From: Campylobacterales bacterium
GTDB lineage: Bacteria > Campylobacterota > Campylobacteria > Campylobacterales > Sulfurimonadaceae
Length of the DNA stretch: 11,251 bases
Reading direction: 5' to 3'
Assembly (NCBI GenBank): GCA_016937915.1
Contig: JAFGVR010000199.1
Coordinates: 1-11,251, forward strand
The notes under the pieces were generated by a model. The model was not told the origin of the DNA, did no database searches, and saw only the letters and a list, made by a program, of their open reading frames with translations. The position numbers were made by a program, and so were the translations under genes. This document shows positions 1-5,983 of this stretch, piece after piece; within the stretch, counting starts at the first letter, position 1, and each line of letters begins with the position of its first letter.

Positions 1-2
1 AA

Positions 3-47
3 AGTGAATTTTTTAAAACAATAGAGAAAGAGGCGATAGTTTTATGA
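3..47 (+). CDS. 3' end of an unidentified upstream gene (partial)
   Basis: A reading frame is open from the window edge and ends at TGA 45-47, giving the C-terminus SEFFKTIEKEAIVL. It overlaps the next gene by four bases (ATGA at 44-47), the usual sign of translational coupling. The short tail resembles the end of small nucleotidyltransferase-fold (MNT) proteins, which often finish with a stretch like I-x-K-E-x-x-x-L. That would make two nucleotidyltransferases in tandem, but 14 residues cannot settle a family. It could equally be the end of another toxin-antitoxin component. The frame is clear; the identity is a guess. Confidence 0.4.
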   Translation, partial: SEFFKTIEKEAIVL

Positions 48-343
48 TAAATGATAGATTAGATAAAAATAAAATTTTAGAAGTTTTAAAAAGTAAAAAA
101 GATAGTTTTTTTATAGATAGATTTATACTTTTTGGTTCGTATGCTAAAGGTGTTAATCATAAAAATAGTGATATAGATGTAGCGTATATCTTAAAAGATG
201 GATATAAATTAACTTTTGAAAAATATTTAATGTTAGAAAGTGAATTGAGTGCTAGTTTAAAAAATAAAATAGATTTGATGAATTTTGAAAAGTTGAATCC
301 ATTAGTAAAATTAAATGCAAAGAAAGATTTTATATATGTATGA
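44..343 (+). CDS. MntA-like minimal nucleotidyltransferase (antitoxin of a HEPN/MNT module)
   Basis: This 99-residue protein is a minimal nucleotidyltransferase of the Pol-beta fold. The signature GSX10DXD is exact: G31-S32, ten residues, then D43-I-D45, with a likely third acidic residue at D77 in IDLMNF. In characterised HepT/MntA pairs the MntA protein transfers AMP to a tyrosine of the HEPN RNase toxin and silences it. The protein is somewhat short for the family but reaches the usual FIYV-type end, so it looks complete. ATG 44 overlaps the upstream stop (ATGA), with a weak GAGG upstream at 30-33. The 3' end overlaps the HEPN remnant by 8 bases, the standard order for such pairs. Composition is extreme: bases 61-120 hold 8 G and no C. 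Its toxin partner appears truncated, so the antitoxin may have no target left here. Family is confident; biological activity is not. Confidence 0.88.
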   Translation: MINDRLDKNKILEVLKSKKDSFFIDRFILFGSYAKGVNHKNSDIDVAYILKDGYKLTFEKYLMLESELSASLKNKIDLMNFEKLNPLVKLNAKKDFIYV

Positions 344-431
344 TAGTAAAAATATAATCTATGTTTTAACGATGCTTGAAGCTATTAAAAGCCAATATTA
401 TGAAGATTTAAAATATTTAGGTGATATATAA
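336..431 (+). pseudogene. Truncated HEPN-domain (HepT-like) toxin remnant, 31 codons
   Basis: An ATG at 336 lies inside the end of the nucleotidyltransferase gene and opens a 31-codon frame that stops at TAA 429-431. The N-terminus, MYDSKNIIYVLTMLEAIKS, fits the first helix of HEPN toxins of the HepT/DUF86 type, and the 8-nt overlap with an MNT gene is how such pairs are built. Full HEPN toxins are roughly 110-140 residues and need the R-x4-6-H RNase motif, which is absent. The following residues, QYYEDLKYLGDI, may be the rest of helix 1 or the true C-terminal tail brought in by an internal in-frame deletion. The methyltransferase begins one base after the stop, so no further HEPN sequence can fit. 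It is therefore a relic, or at most a short peptide. The HEPN assignment rests on context and one helix. Confidence 0.6.
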
Positions 432-432
432 G

Positions 433-1209
433 ATGCAACTAAATAAAATCCACAATGCAGACTGCATCCAAATCTTAAAAAATGAGATAGAAAAAGAGTC
501 AGTTCAACTCATCTTTGCAGACCCACCTTACAACCTCTCTGGAAATGGTTTGAAGTCCACTGGTAGCACTACTGGTGGAGATTTCAACATGGTCAATGAA
601 GATTGGGATAAGATGGAGGAGCAGGAGTTTATAGAGTTTACAAACGATTGGGTGGCATCTTGTAAGGAGGTGCTAAAACCAAACGGCTCTATCTTCATAG
701 CTTGTTCGTATCACAACATGGGTGAGTCTATCATGAGCTTGAAACTAAACGGTTTTGAGATAAAAAATATCATAACTTGGAACAAATCAAATGCGATGCC
801 AAACCTTACTCGAAGAGTCCTTACTCACACTACAGAGTTTGTTATATGGGCTGTTAAGGGTAAGGGGTGGATATTTAACTATGATGTTTTAAAAGAGTTA
901 AATCCTGAGAAAAAAAAAGATGGTACCCATAAGCAGATGCGTGACATCTGGACGATGCCACTTTGTCAAGGTAAAGAGAGGCTAAGAGATGAGACCACAA
1001 ATAAAGCGTTGCATCCAACCCAAAAACCAGAAGAGCTTTTAAAACGCATCATACTTGGTTTCTCAAATGAGGGTGATTTGGTTTTAGACCCGTTTGGTGG
1101 GAGTGGAACTACTCCGTTTATAGCTAAAAAATATGGTAGAGACTACATAGCGATAGAGAGGGAGAAAAAGTACGCAGATGCGATAGAGATGAGGCTTAGT
1201 CAGATATGA
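433..1209 (+). CDS. Solitary beta-class DNA adenine-N6 methyltransferase (DpnA/DpnIIB-like)
   Basis: This 258-residue S-adenosylmethionine-dependent methyltransferase modifies adenine (or less likely N4-cytosine) in DNA. Catalytic motif IV is D30-P-P-Y33. The SAM-binding motif I, D219-P-F-G-G-S-G-T-T227, comes late, and HPTQKP lies at 194-199. The order motif IV, recognition region, motif I defines the beta class. The stretches EVLKPNG, ITWNKSNAMPNLTRRVLTHTTE and HPTQKPEELLKRII resemble DpnA/DpnIIB, which methylates GATC, but the target cannot be read from sequence. I chose ATG 433 over GTG 421: family members begin at MxLNKIHNADCIQIL, and AGG at 419-421 can serve as ribosome binding site. 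Bases 541-600 hold 26 G+C of 60, far above the toxin region just upstream. No endonuclease gene is adjacent, so it looks like an orphan methylase. It overlaps the ABC ATPase by ATGA. A run of nine A lies at 910-918. Confidence 0.9.
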   Translation: MQLNKIHNADCIQILKNEIEKESVQLIFADPPYNLSGNGLKSTGSTTGGDFNMVNEDWDKMEEQEFIEFTNDWVASCKEVLKPNGSIFIACSYHNMGESIMSLKLNGFEIKNIITWNKSNAMPNLTRRVLTHTTEFVIWAVKGKGWIFNYDVLKELNPEKKKDGTHKQMRDIWTMPLCQGKERLRDETTNKALHPTQKPEELLKRIILGFSNEGDLVLDPFGGSGTTPFIAKKYGRDYIAIEREKKYADAIEMRLSQI

Positions 1210-1895
1210 AGATAAAAAAGCTAAAAATATCGCTAGATGATAAGATTTTAGTAGATATAGCTTTTGAGATAAAAACCTCTTTAGCTCTTGTTGGGCAAAG
1301 TGGGAGTGGTAAGAGTTTAACACTCAAATCTTTTTTAGATATGCTCCCAAATGATATGGAGTTGGAGTTTGATTATGAGAGTGATTTTAAACTAACTAGA
1401 GGTGGTAGCATCTCTTTTGTACCCCAAAACCCTTTTACAGCTCTCTCACCACTTACAAAGATTAAAAAACAGTTTTTTACATCTGAATCTAGGATAGATG
1501 AGATTTTAGAGATGGTTGGGCTTGATAGCTCTTTAAAAGATAGATTTCCCCCAGAACTCTCAGGTGGGCAGCTTCAGCGGGTGGTGATAGCTATGGCACT
1601 CATAAATGAGCCAAAACTTTTGATGCTAGATGAGCCAACCACAGCATTAGACCCAGATACAAGGGTTTTAATCATAAATCTTTTAAAAAATCTGCAACAA
1701 AAATTTGGATTTAAAATCCTTTTTGTGACACACGATATATCATCTGCAAAAAGCTTGTGTGAAGATATTTGTGTCATAAAAGGGGGAAAAGTTATAGAAT
1801 TTGGTAAAATGTCACAAATAGTAAAAAATAGCTCCCATATCTATACAAAAACGCTCATAGATGCCAACTTTGCAAATAGGGAATTTAGAAAGTAG
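1206..1895 (+). CDS. Orphan ABC transporter ATP-binding protein (Opp/Dpp/Nik type)
   Basis: This 229-residue ABC ATPase is complete: Walker A GQSGSGKS at 30-37, a Q-loop in VPQNPFTALSPLTKI, signature LSGGQ at 118-122, Walker B LLMLDE ending at D142-E143, D-loop TTALD, and H-loop H176 in THD. The Q-loop wording and the overall layout match the OppD/DppD/NikD group that powers peptide or nickel uptake. It is shorter than OppD/DppD (about 320-330 residues) and lacks their C-terminal cysteine/metal-binding extension, which makes it closer to NikD. No permease or substrate-binding protein is in the window, so the substrate is unknown. The start ATG overlaps the methyltransferase stop by four bases, and the stop lies three bases before the PBP start, so it is surely part of that unit. 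A role in peptide uptake or murein-peptide recycling is only suggested by the neighbour. The ATPase call is certain; the transported compound is open. Confidence 0.9.
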   Translation: MKIKKLKISLDDKILVDIAFEIKTSLALVGQSGSGKSLTLKSFLDMLPNDMELEFDYESDFKLTRGGSISFVPQNPFTALSPLTKIKKQFFTSESRIDEILEMVGLDSSLKDRFPPELSGGQLQRVVIAMALINEPKLLMLDEPTTALDPDTRVLIINLLKNLQQKFGFKILFVTHDISSAKSLCEDICVIKGGKVIEFGKMSQIVKNSSHIYTKTLIDANFANREFRK

Positions 1896-1898
1896 TTG

Positions 1899-3899
1899 AT
1901 GAAGATAATAAAAAATATTTTTATAACAATCATTGTTTTAGGTTTTTTAACCCCTTTTGCGGTGCTTGGATATTATCTGACTCAGTTTGATTATGACCTC
2001 TCCTCTTTGGTTGATTACAAGCCAAACATCTCCACTCGCATCTATGACAAAAACGGTGAAAAGATAGCAAATATTTTTGAAGAAAATCATAGGTATTATG
2101 CAGATTTTAATGAGATTCCACCTCGTGTTGTAGAGGCTTTGGTAGCCATAGAAGATACAGCTTTTTTTGAACACCCAGGGATAAATGTAGAAGCGATATT
2201 TCGTGCTGGTGTAAAGGTCATAAAAGCTGGAAGTGCGGTTGAGGGGGCTAGTACCATAACTCAACAGCTTGTAAAAAACAAACTTCTAACTAGAGAGAAA
2301 AAAATATCTCGTAAGATAAAAGAGGCTATCTATTCGCTAAAACTTGAGAGAAGTTTAACAAAAGAGCAGATCTTAGAGAGGTACCTAAATGAGATCTATT
2401 TTGGGCATGGATATTATGGGATAAAGACTGCGGCTGATGGGTATTTTCATAAAGATTTAAAAGATTTGACACTTAAAGAGGTAGCGATTTTAGTTGGGAT
2501 GCCAAAAGCTCCAAGCACTTATGACCCAACTAGAAATTATGTTATCTCTATGGGTAGAGCAAACAGGGTTTTATCTAGGATGAATGAGCTAGGGTGGATA
2601 GATGATGAGGAGTATAAAACTTCGGTGGCATCTAACCCTGAGGTTTTTGATGAGACACTTACTCAAAACAAAGCCCCTTTTATAGTTGATGAGGTTATCC
2701 GCCGCTCTCATGATTTGGGGATAAAAGATATAAAAACAGGTGGTTATGAGATATATACCACTATAGACCTAGCACTCCAAGATGCAGCTAAAAGTTCACT
2801 CAAATACGCTTATGATAAGTCAAGAGAGAGGATAGAGAAGTATAAAGTTTATGAGCAAAAAAAGTTTGAGAGAGACCCATCGTTTGAACTCTCAGATGTA
2901 AATGAGTCTCAACTAAACGGAGCTTTAGTTAGTTTGGATTCTAAAACTGGTAGCATCTTAGCTCTTGTTGGGAGTGTTGATTATAGACACAGCTCATACA
3001 ACCGTGCTACACAAGGGCGTCGCCAACCAGGGAGTGCTTTTAAACCTTTTATCTATCAAGTAGCGGTTGATTTGGGTTATAGTGGTGCTACAAAACTTGT
3101 AGATATAGCCAAAACTTTTGAGTATGAAAAAGATGGTGAAGAGATGAAGTGGCAGCCAAAGAACTATGAAGAGGATTATAAAGGGCTTATCCCACTTAGA
3201 GAAGCACTTGTTCACTCTCGAAATCTTGCTACCATAAACCTTGTAAACGAGATAGGATTAACTCAACTCTTAAAAGAGTTTGATAAGTTTGGCATCGAAG
3301 ATCTTCCAAGAGACCTCTCCATCTCACTAGGTACTATCACCCTATCACCACTCAAACTAGCTCAGTACTACAGCTCTTTTGCAAATGGTGGGATTCAGGT
3401 TGAACCACACCTCATAGATAAAGTCTTAGACAAAAACCAAAGACTCATATATGAGCATGAGATAAGAACTAAATATATAACCGAACAAACACAAGCTTAC
3501 ATCATGACAACTATCTTACAAGATGTTATAAAAAGGGGAACAGGAAGACTTGCAAACGCTAAGGGGATAGAGCTTGCTGGAAAAACTGGAACTACAAATA
3601 ACAATATAGATGGGTGGTTTGCAGGTTACTCTCCAACTGTTCAAACGATAGTTTGGTTTGGAAATGATGATAACACCCCTATGTATAAAAAAGAGACAGG
3701 TGGTAGGATAGCAGGTCCCGCTTTTTCTATGTACTACACAAAACTGCTTGAACTGCACCCTCAGATACAGCGTGAGTTTGAAAAACCAGAGGGGATCATA
3801 GAGGTTGAGATAGATGGTGAGAAGGAGTATTTTAGTGAGATCTCAAAACCACCAAGAGCAGATAAAGAGGTTGATCCTGAAGCTGAACTATTGTGGTAG
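1899..3899 (+). CDS. mrcA: Class A penicillin-binding protein (PBP1A): peptidoglycan glycosyltransferase/transpeptidase
   Basis: This 666-residue bifunctional enzyme polymerises lipid II into glycan strands and cross-links the stem peptides at the outer face of the inner membrane. A single N-terminal membrane anchor (about residues 4-25) comes first. The glycosyltransferase (GT51) domain follows: E85-D-T-A-F-F-E-H-P-G with the catalytic glutamate, GASTITQQLVKN from 116, RKIKEAIYSLKLE, and KEQILERYLNEIYFGHGYYG. The transpeptidase domain has its active serine in S379-A-F-K382, the SRN motif at 440-442 and K562-T-G-T. Length fits PBP1A without large insertions. I chose ATG 1899; a TTG directly before it (1896) is in frame but needless. 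It begins three bases after the ABC ATPase stop and is the last gene of the + strand unit, converging on murB, another peptidoglycan gene. All catalytic residues are present. Confidence 0.96.
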   Translation: MKIIKNIFITIIVLGFLTPFAVLGYYLTQFDYDLSSLVDYKPNISTRIYDKNGEKIANIFEENHRYYADFNEIPPRVVEALVAIEDTAFFEHPGINVEAIFRAGVKVIKAGSAVEGASTITQQLVKNKLLTREKKISRKIKEAIYSLKLERSLTKEQILERYLNEIYFGHGYYGIKTAADGYFHKDLKDLTLKEVAILVGMPKAPSTYDPTRNYVISMGRANRVLSRMNELGWIDDEEYKTSVASNPEVFDETLTQNKAPFIVDEVIRRSHDLGIKDIKTGGYEIYTTIDLALQDAAKSSLKYAYDKSRERIEKYKVYEQKKFERDPSFELSDVNESQLNGALVSLDSKTGSILALVGSVDYRHSSYNRATQGRRQPGSAFKPFIYQVAVDLGYSGATKLVDIAKTFEYEKDGEEMKWQPKNYEEDYKGLIPLREALVHSRNLATINLVNEIGLTQLLKEFDKFGIEDLPRDLSISLGTITLSPLKLAQYYSSFANGGIQVEPHLIDKVLDKNQRLIYEHEIRTKYITEQTQAYIMTTILQDVIKRGTGRLANAKGIELAGKTGTTNNNIDGWFAGYSPTVQTIVWFGNDDNTPMYKKETGGRIAGPAFSMYYTKLLELHPQIQREFEKPEGIIEVEIDGEKEYFSEISKPPRADKEVDPEAELLW

Positions 3900-3906
3900 A
3901 TCTATT

Positions 3907-4692
3907 TTAAATTATTTTATCTAAAATAATTATCTCCAACTCTAAAGTGATGCCAAACTTCTCAAACACCCTTTTTTGAGCCTCTTTTATAAGAAAAGTC
4001 GCATCTTCATAGGTTCCACCACCCATATTTACTAAAAAGTTTGCATGTTTGGAGCTAAACTCCATCCCACCTACTCTAAAACCTTTTAGACCAACTTCCT
4101 CTATGAGTCTTCCCGCATAGTCCCCTTTTGGGTTTTTAAAACAACTCCCTGCACTTGGCTCTTTTGGTTGATTGCTACGCATCTTTGCAAACATATCAAC
4201 TCTATCTTGCAAAAAACCATACTTTAGCTCAAATGCAACTTCAAGTATCGGCTCATCTATGTTTGTATATCTGTATCCAAACTCTATCTCATCTTTATTT
4301 TTTACGCCACTACAAGTTTTTACATAAATAAGATTATTAAATATCTCATACTCTTTAAGCCCTGCATTCATTTTGATAAGTCCACCAAGTTTACCTGGTA
4401 GATGCGATATAAACTCAAAATCGGCAATGTTATTTTTTTTACAAAACGATGCGAGTCTGCCTGAAGGGGTAGCAGCTCCTACTATGAGCATATCATCTTC
4501 TATCTTTATAAAGTCGTATCTTTTGCTAAGGGTTATGAGTTTTGGGGGATTGTTGCCTATTAGGATATTGTTGCAAGAGCCTATAAGGTAAGCATCTTTT
4601 GGGTAAGTTTGACACTCATCTAAGAGTTCAACTTCAAAACTCCCCCCTATCTTAAAAGAGGAGTATTTTGAAAAATCTATACTTTTTGTCAC
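3907..4692 (-). CDS. murB: UDP-N-acetylenolpyruvoylglucosamine reductase
   Basis: MurB is the cytoplasmic FAD enzyme that uses NADPH to reduce the enolpyruvyl group and yield UDP-N-acetylmuramic acid, the second committed step of peptidoglycan synthesis. The 261-residue protein opens with YSSFKIGG. It carries LIGSCNNIL (37-45) and LPGKLGGLIKMNAG (98-111) of the FAD-binding region, Y140-R141, and G182-S183-C-F-K-N-P with the serine that protonates the substrate. The C-terminal LELEI (250-254) supplies the catalytic glutamate. It is much shorter than the E. coli enzyme (342 residues), as in the type II and Campylobacter forms. The start is GTG 4692, whose GTGA overlaps the fliQ stop; GGAG lies so close that coupling to fliQ translation is likely. 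It is the last gene of the mqnD-fliQ-murB run and converges on mrcA, so peptidoglycan synthesis genes lie on both sides of the junction. Confidence 0.95.
   Translation of the reverse strand: MTKSIDFSKYSSFKIGGSFEVELLDECQTYPKDAYLIGSCNNILIGNNPPKLITLSKRYDFIKIEDDMLIVGAATPSGRLASFCKKNNIADFEFISHLPGKLGGLIKMNAGLKEYEIFNNLIYVKTCSGVKNKDEIEFGYRYTNIDEPILEVAFELKYGFLQDRVDMFAKMRSNQPKEPSAGSCFKNPKGDYAGRLIEEVGLKGFRVGGMEFSSKHANFLVNMGGGTYEDATFLIKEAQKRVFEKFGITLELEIIILDKII
3910..3931. terminator. AT-only perfect hairpin between converging mrcA and murB (possible bidirectional terminator)
   Basis: AATTATTTTA at 3910-3919 and its exact reverse complement TAAAATAATT at 3922-3931 are separated by two bases. The palindrome sits 11 bases after the mrcA stop and inside the last codons of murB. 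With only A-T pairs the stem is weak, so termination is uncertain, but it is the only inverted repeat at this convergent junction. Confidence 0.35.
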
Positions 4693-4955
4693 TCCACAAA
4701 CTCTGGCATCATATTAAATACATCTGTTGTGAAGTCTACAATAGTGTTTAACATCCACGGCATCGTTAGGATGATAACTACTACAACTCCTATGATTTTT
4801 GGGATGAAACTTAGCGTCATCTCATTTATCTGAGTAGTAGCTTGAAATATACTAACTGAAAGTCCCAAAAGCATCCCAGTGAGCAGTCCTGGGAGTGCCA
4901 AAAGAAGTGCTACTTTAAAAGTCTCAACACCAAGTGCTATAAGTTTTGCTTCCAT
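4689..4955 (-). CDS. fliQ: Flagellar type III export gate protein FliQ
   Basis: FliQ is a small inner-membrane subunit of the FliPQR export gate at the base of the flagellum. The 88-residue length is standard. Two hydrophobic segments (about 13-37 and 53-72) flank the hallmark polar stretch IFQATTQINEMTLSFIPKI. ATG 4955 shares one base with the mqnD stop (TAATG), and the 3' end overlaps murB by four bases. I see no good ribosome binding site in front, so translation probably depends on ribosomes coming off mqnD. No other flagellar gene is in view; in Campylobacterota flagellar genes are scattered, and fliQ beside murB is also the arrangement I recall for Campylobacter jejuni. Confidence 0.95.
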   Translation of the reverse strand: MEAKLIALGVETFKVALLLALPGLLTGMLLGLSVSIFQATTQINEMTLSFIPKIIGVVVVIILTMPWMLNTIVDFTTDVFNMMPEFVE

Positions 4956-5818
4956 TATGAGTATCTTTGCTCTTTGTACTCTGTAGGGATAAGATAATCC
5001 TCAACTTTTACAAGTTCATCATAAAAGCCGTGTTTATACCCTATCTCATAAAGTTTATCTATCGCCCTATACTGAATCTCACTTAAAGATATCGACTCAT
5101 CGTTTGCGTAAAGCTCCAAGTACTTATCTAGTGTAGGTGCATCTATGCGAACCAAGTTTCTCTCTAAGAGCATCTCTGAGAGTTTTGCTTTATGATCTCT
5201 TGCTACTTGAACAGCCTTAGTTAAAGTAGCCTCATACTCTATGGCTTGAGTTAGCGGGATCGAGCGGCGAATAGCCATACCGCCAAGTGGGAGTGGAAGC
5301 TCATCACCAGCAAGCTCTTGCCAGATATCCCACATCTCCCTCTCAACTTCAAGCTCACTATCGTAAGTTAAAATCGATTCATGGATAAGTACACCAGCAT
5401 CTACCACGCCATCTAAAACAGCTTGTTCTATCTCTAAAAAGTTCATATAAGTTATTTTAGCATCAGGATATGCGATGCGAAAGAGCATAGCGTTTGTTGT
5501 ATGTTGTCCGCTAAGGGCAACTTTGAAGTTTCTCTTTAACTTCACACCTTTTTTCTTTATAACCTTTGGACCATACCCCTCTCCAAAGCTCACAGCAGTT
5601 CTAAGTGGTGCGTACTCATCTTTGATGCGTGGATATAGGGCAAAACTGATAGCCACTATGTCATAAACTCCATTTAGAGCGTCTTCGTTTAAAGTTTGTA
5701 TATCTTTAGCTATGTTATCAAATCTGACACCATCCATACCTACCCAGCCAAATTTTATGGCATAGTACATAAAGATATCGTCAGCATCTGGTGAATGTGC
5801 AATTAATCTATTTTTCAT
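4955..5818 (-). CDS. mqnD: 1,4-dihydroxy-6-naphthoate synthase of the futalosine menaquinone pathway (MqnD)
   Basis: This 287-residue protein belongs to the MqnA/MqnD family, which has a periplasmic-binding-protein fold but no signal peptide and works in the cytoplasm. MqnD converts cyclic dehypoxanthinyl futalosine to 1,4-dihydroxy-6-naphthoate, on the way to menaquinone, the main respiratory quinone of Campylobacterota. Visible family marks are HSPDADD at 8-14, YDIVAISFALYP (52-63), LSGQHTTNAML (102-112), DAGVLIHE with H146, and LPLPLGGMAI (175-184). The histidine matches the position of the proposed catalytic base in the Thermus enzyme (from memory). MqnA is the main alternative; the HSPDxDD start and LPLPLGG favour MqnD. 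No Shine-Dalgarno precedes the ATG: the seven bases before it are CCACCTT and before those is TATAAT. It leads the operon with fliQ and murB. Confidence 0.88.
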   Translation of the reverse strand: MKNRLIAHSPDADDIFMYYAIKFGWVGMDGVRFDNIAKDIQTLNEDALNGVYDIVAISFALYPRIKDEYAPLRTAVSFGEGYGPKVIKKKGVKLKRNFKVALSGQHTTNAMLFRIAYPDAKITYMNFLEIEQAVLDGVVDAGVLIHESILTYDSELEVEREMWDIWQELAGDELPLPLGGMAIRRSIPLTQAIEYEATLTKAVQVARDHKAKLSEMLLERNLVRIDAPTLDKYLELYANDESISLSEIQYRAIDKLYEIGYKHGFYDELVKVEDYLIPTEYKEQRYS

Positions 5819-5825
5819 AAGGTGG

Positions 5826-5831
5826 ATTATA
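5826..5831 (-). promoter_or_regulatory. -10 box of mqnD-fliQ-murB, predicted leaderless transcript
   Basis: On the minus strand a consensus TATAAT ends seven bases before the mqnD ATG (5818). A start site six to eight bases below the box falls on or next to the A of ATG, so the mRNA would have no leader. No clear -35 box is seen, which is normal for Campylobacterota sigma-70 promoters. No other convincing -10 box lies further upstream on this strand. Confidence 0.6.
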
Positions 5832-5876
5832 ACAACTTTTTACTAAAGCTAAGATGTAAATAAAAATGTGACTTTC

Positions 5877-5891
5877 TTAAGTACAACTTAA
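5877..5891. promoter_or_regulatory. Perfect inverted repeat TTAAGT-N3-ACTTAA, candidate operator
   Basis: TTAAGTACAACTTAA is a perfect 6-3-6 inverted repeat in the divergent mqnD/tpx intergenic region. It lies about 49 bases upstream of the tpx -10 box and about 46 bases upstream of the mqnD -10 box, nearly midway. The size and symmetry fit a dimeric regulator site. Regulation of a peroxidase suggests a redox or peroxide sensor, but the sequence is not a PerR or Fur box that I recognise. A chance repeat in AT-rich DNA is possible. Confidence 0.4.
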
Positions 5892-5939
5892 CAAAAAACA
5901 GTTGCATTCTAAATAAGAGTTTTTTTATCCGATTTGATT

Positions 5940-5978
5940 TATACTTTTCTCATTTAAAAATTAAAAACAAAAAAGGAG
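5940..5978 (+). promoter_or_regulatory. tpx promoter (-10 TATACT) and strong ribosome binding site
   Basis: TATACT at 5940-5945 follows a T-rich stretch (TTTTTTTATCC and GATTTGATT), the typical Campylobacterota sigma-70 pattern without a clear -35 box. Transcription would start near 5952. AAGGAG at 5973-5978 stands five bases before the tpx ATG and is by far the best ribosome binding site in the window, in keeping with high expression. Confidence 0.65.
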
Positions 5979-5983
5979 CCTAA

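Noticed and set aside
421..432. GTG 421 as start of the methyltransferase
   Set aside because: It lies inside the HEPN remnant and adds four residues not expected in the family; ATG 433 begins the conserved LNKIHNADC stretch.
433..1209. A full restriction-modification system
   Set aside because: No endonuclease gene is on either side: upstream is the toxin-antitoxin remnant and downstream is an ABC ATPase.
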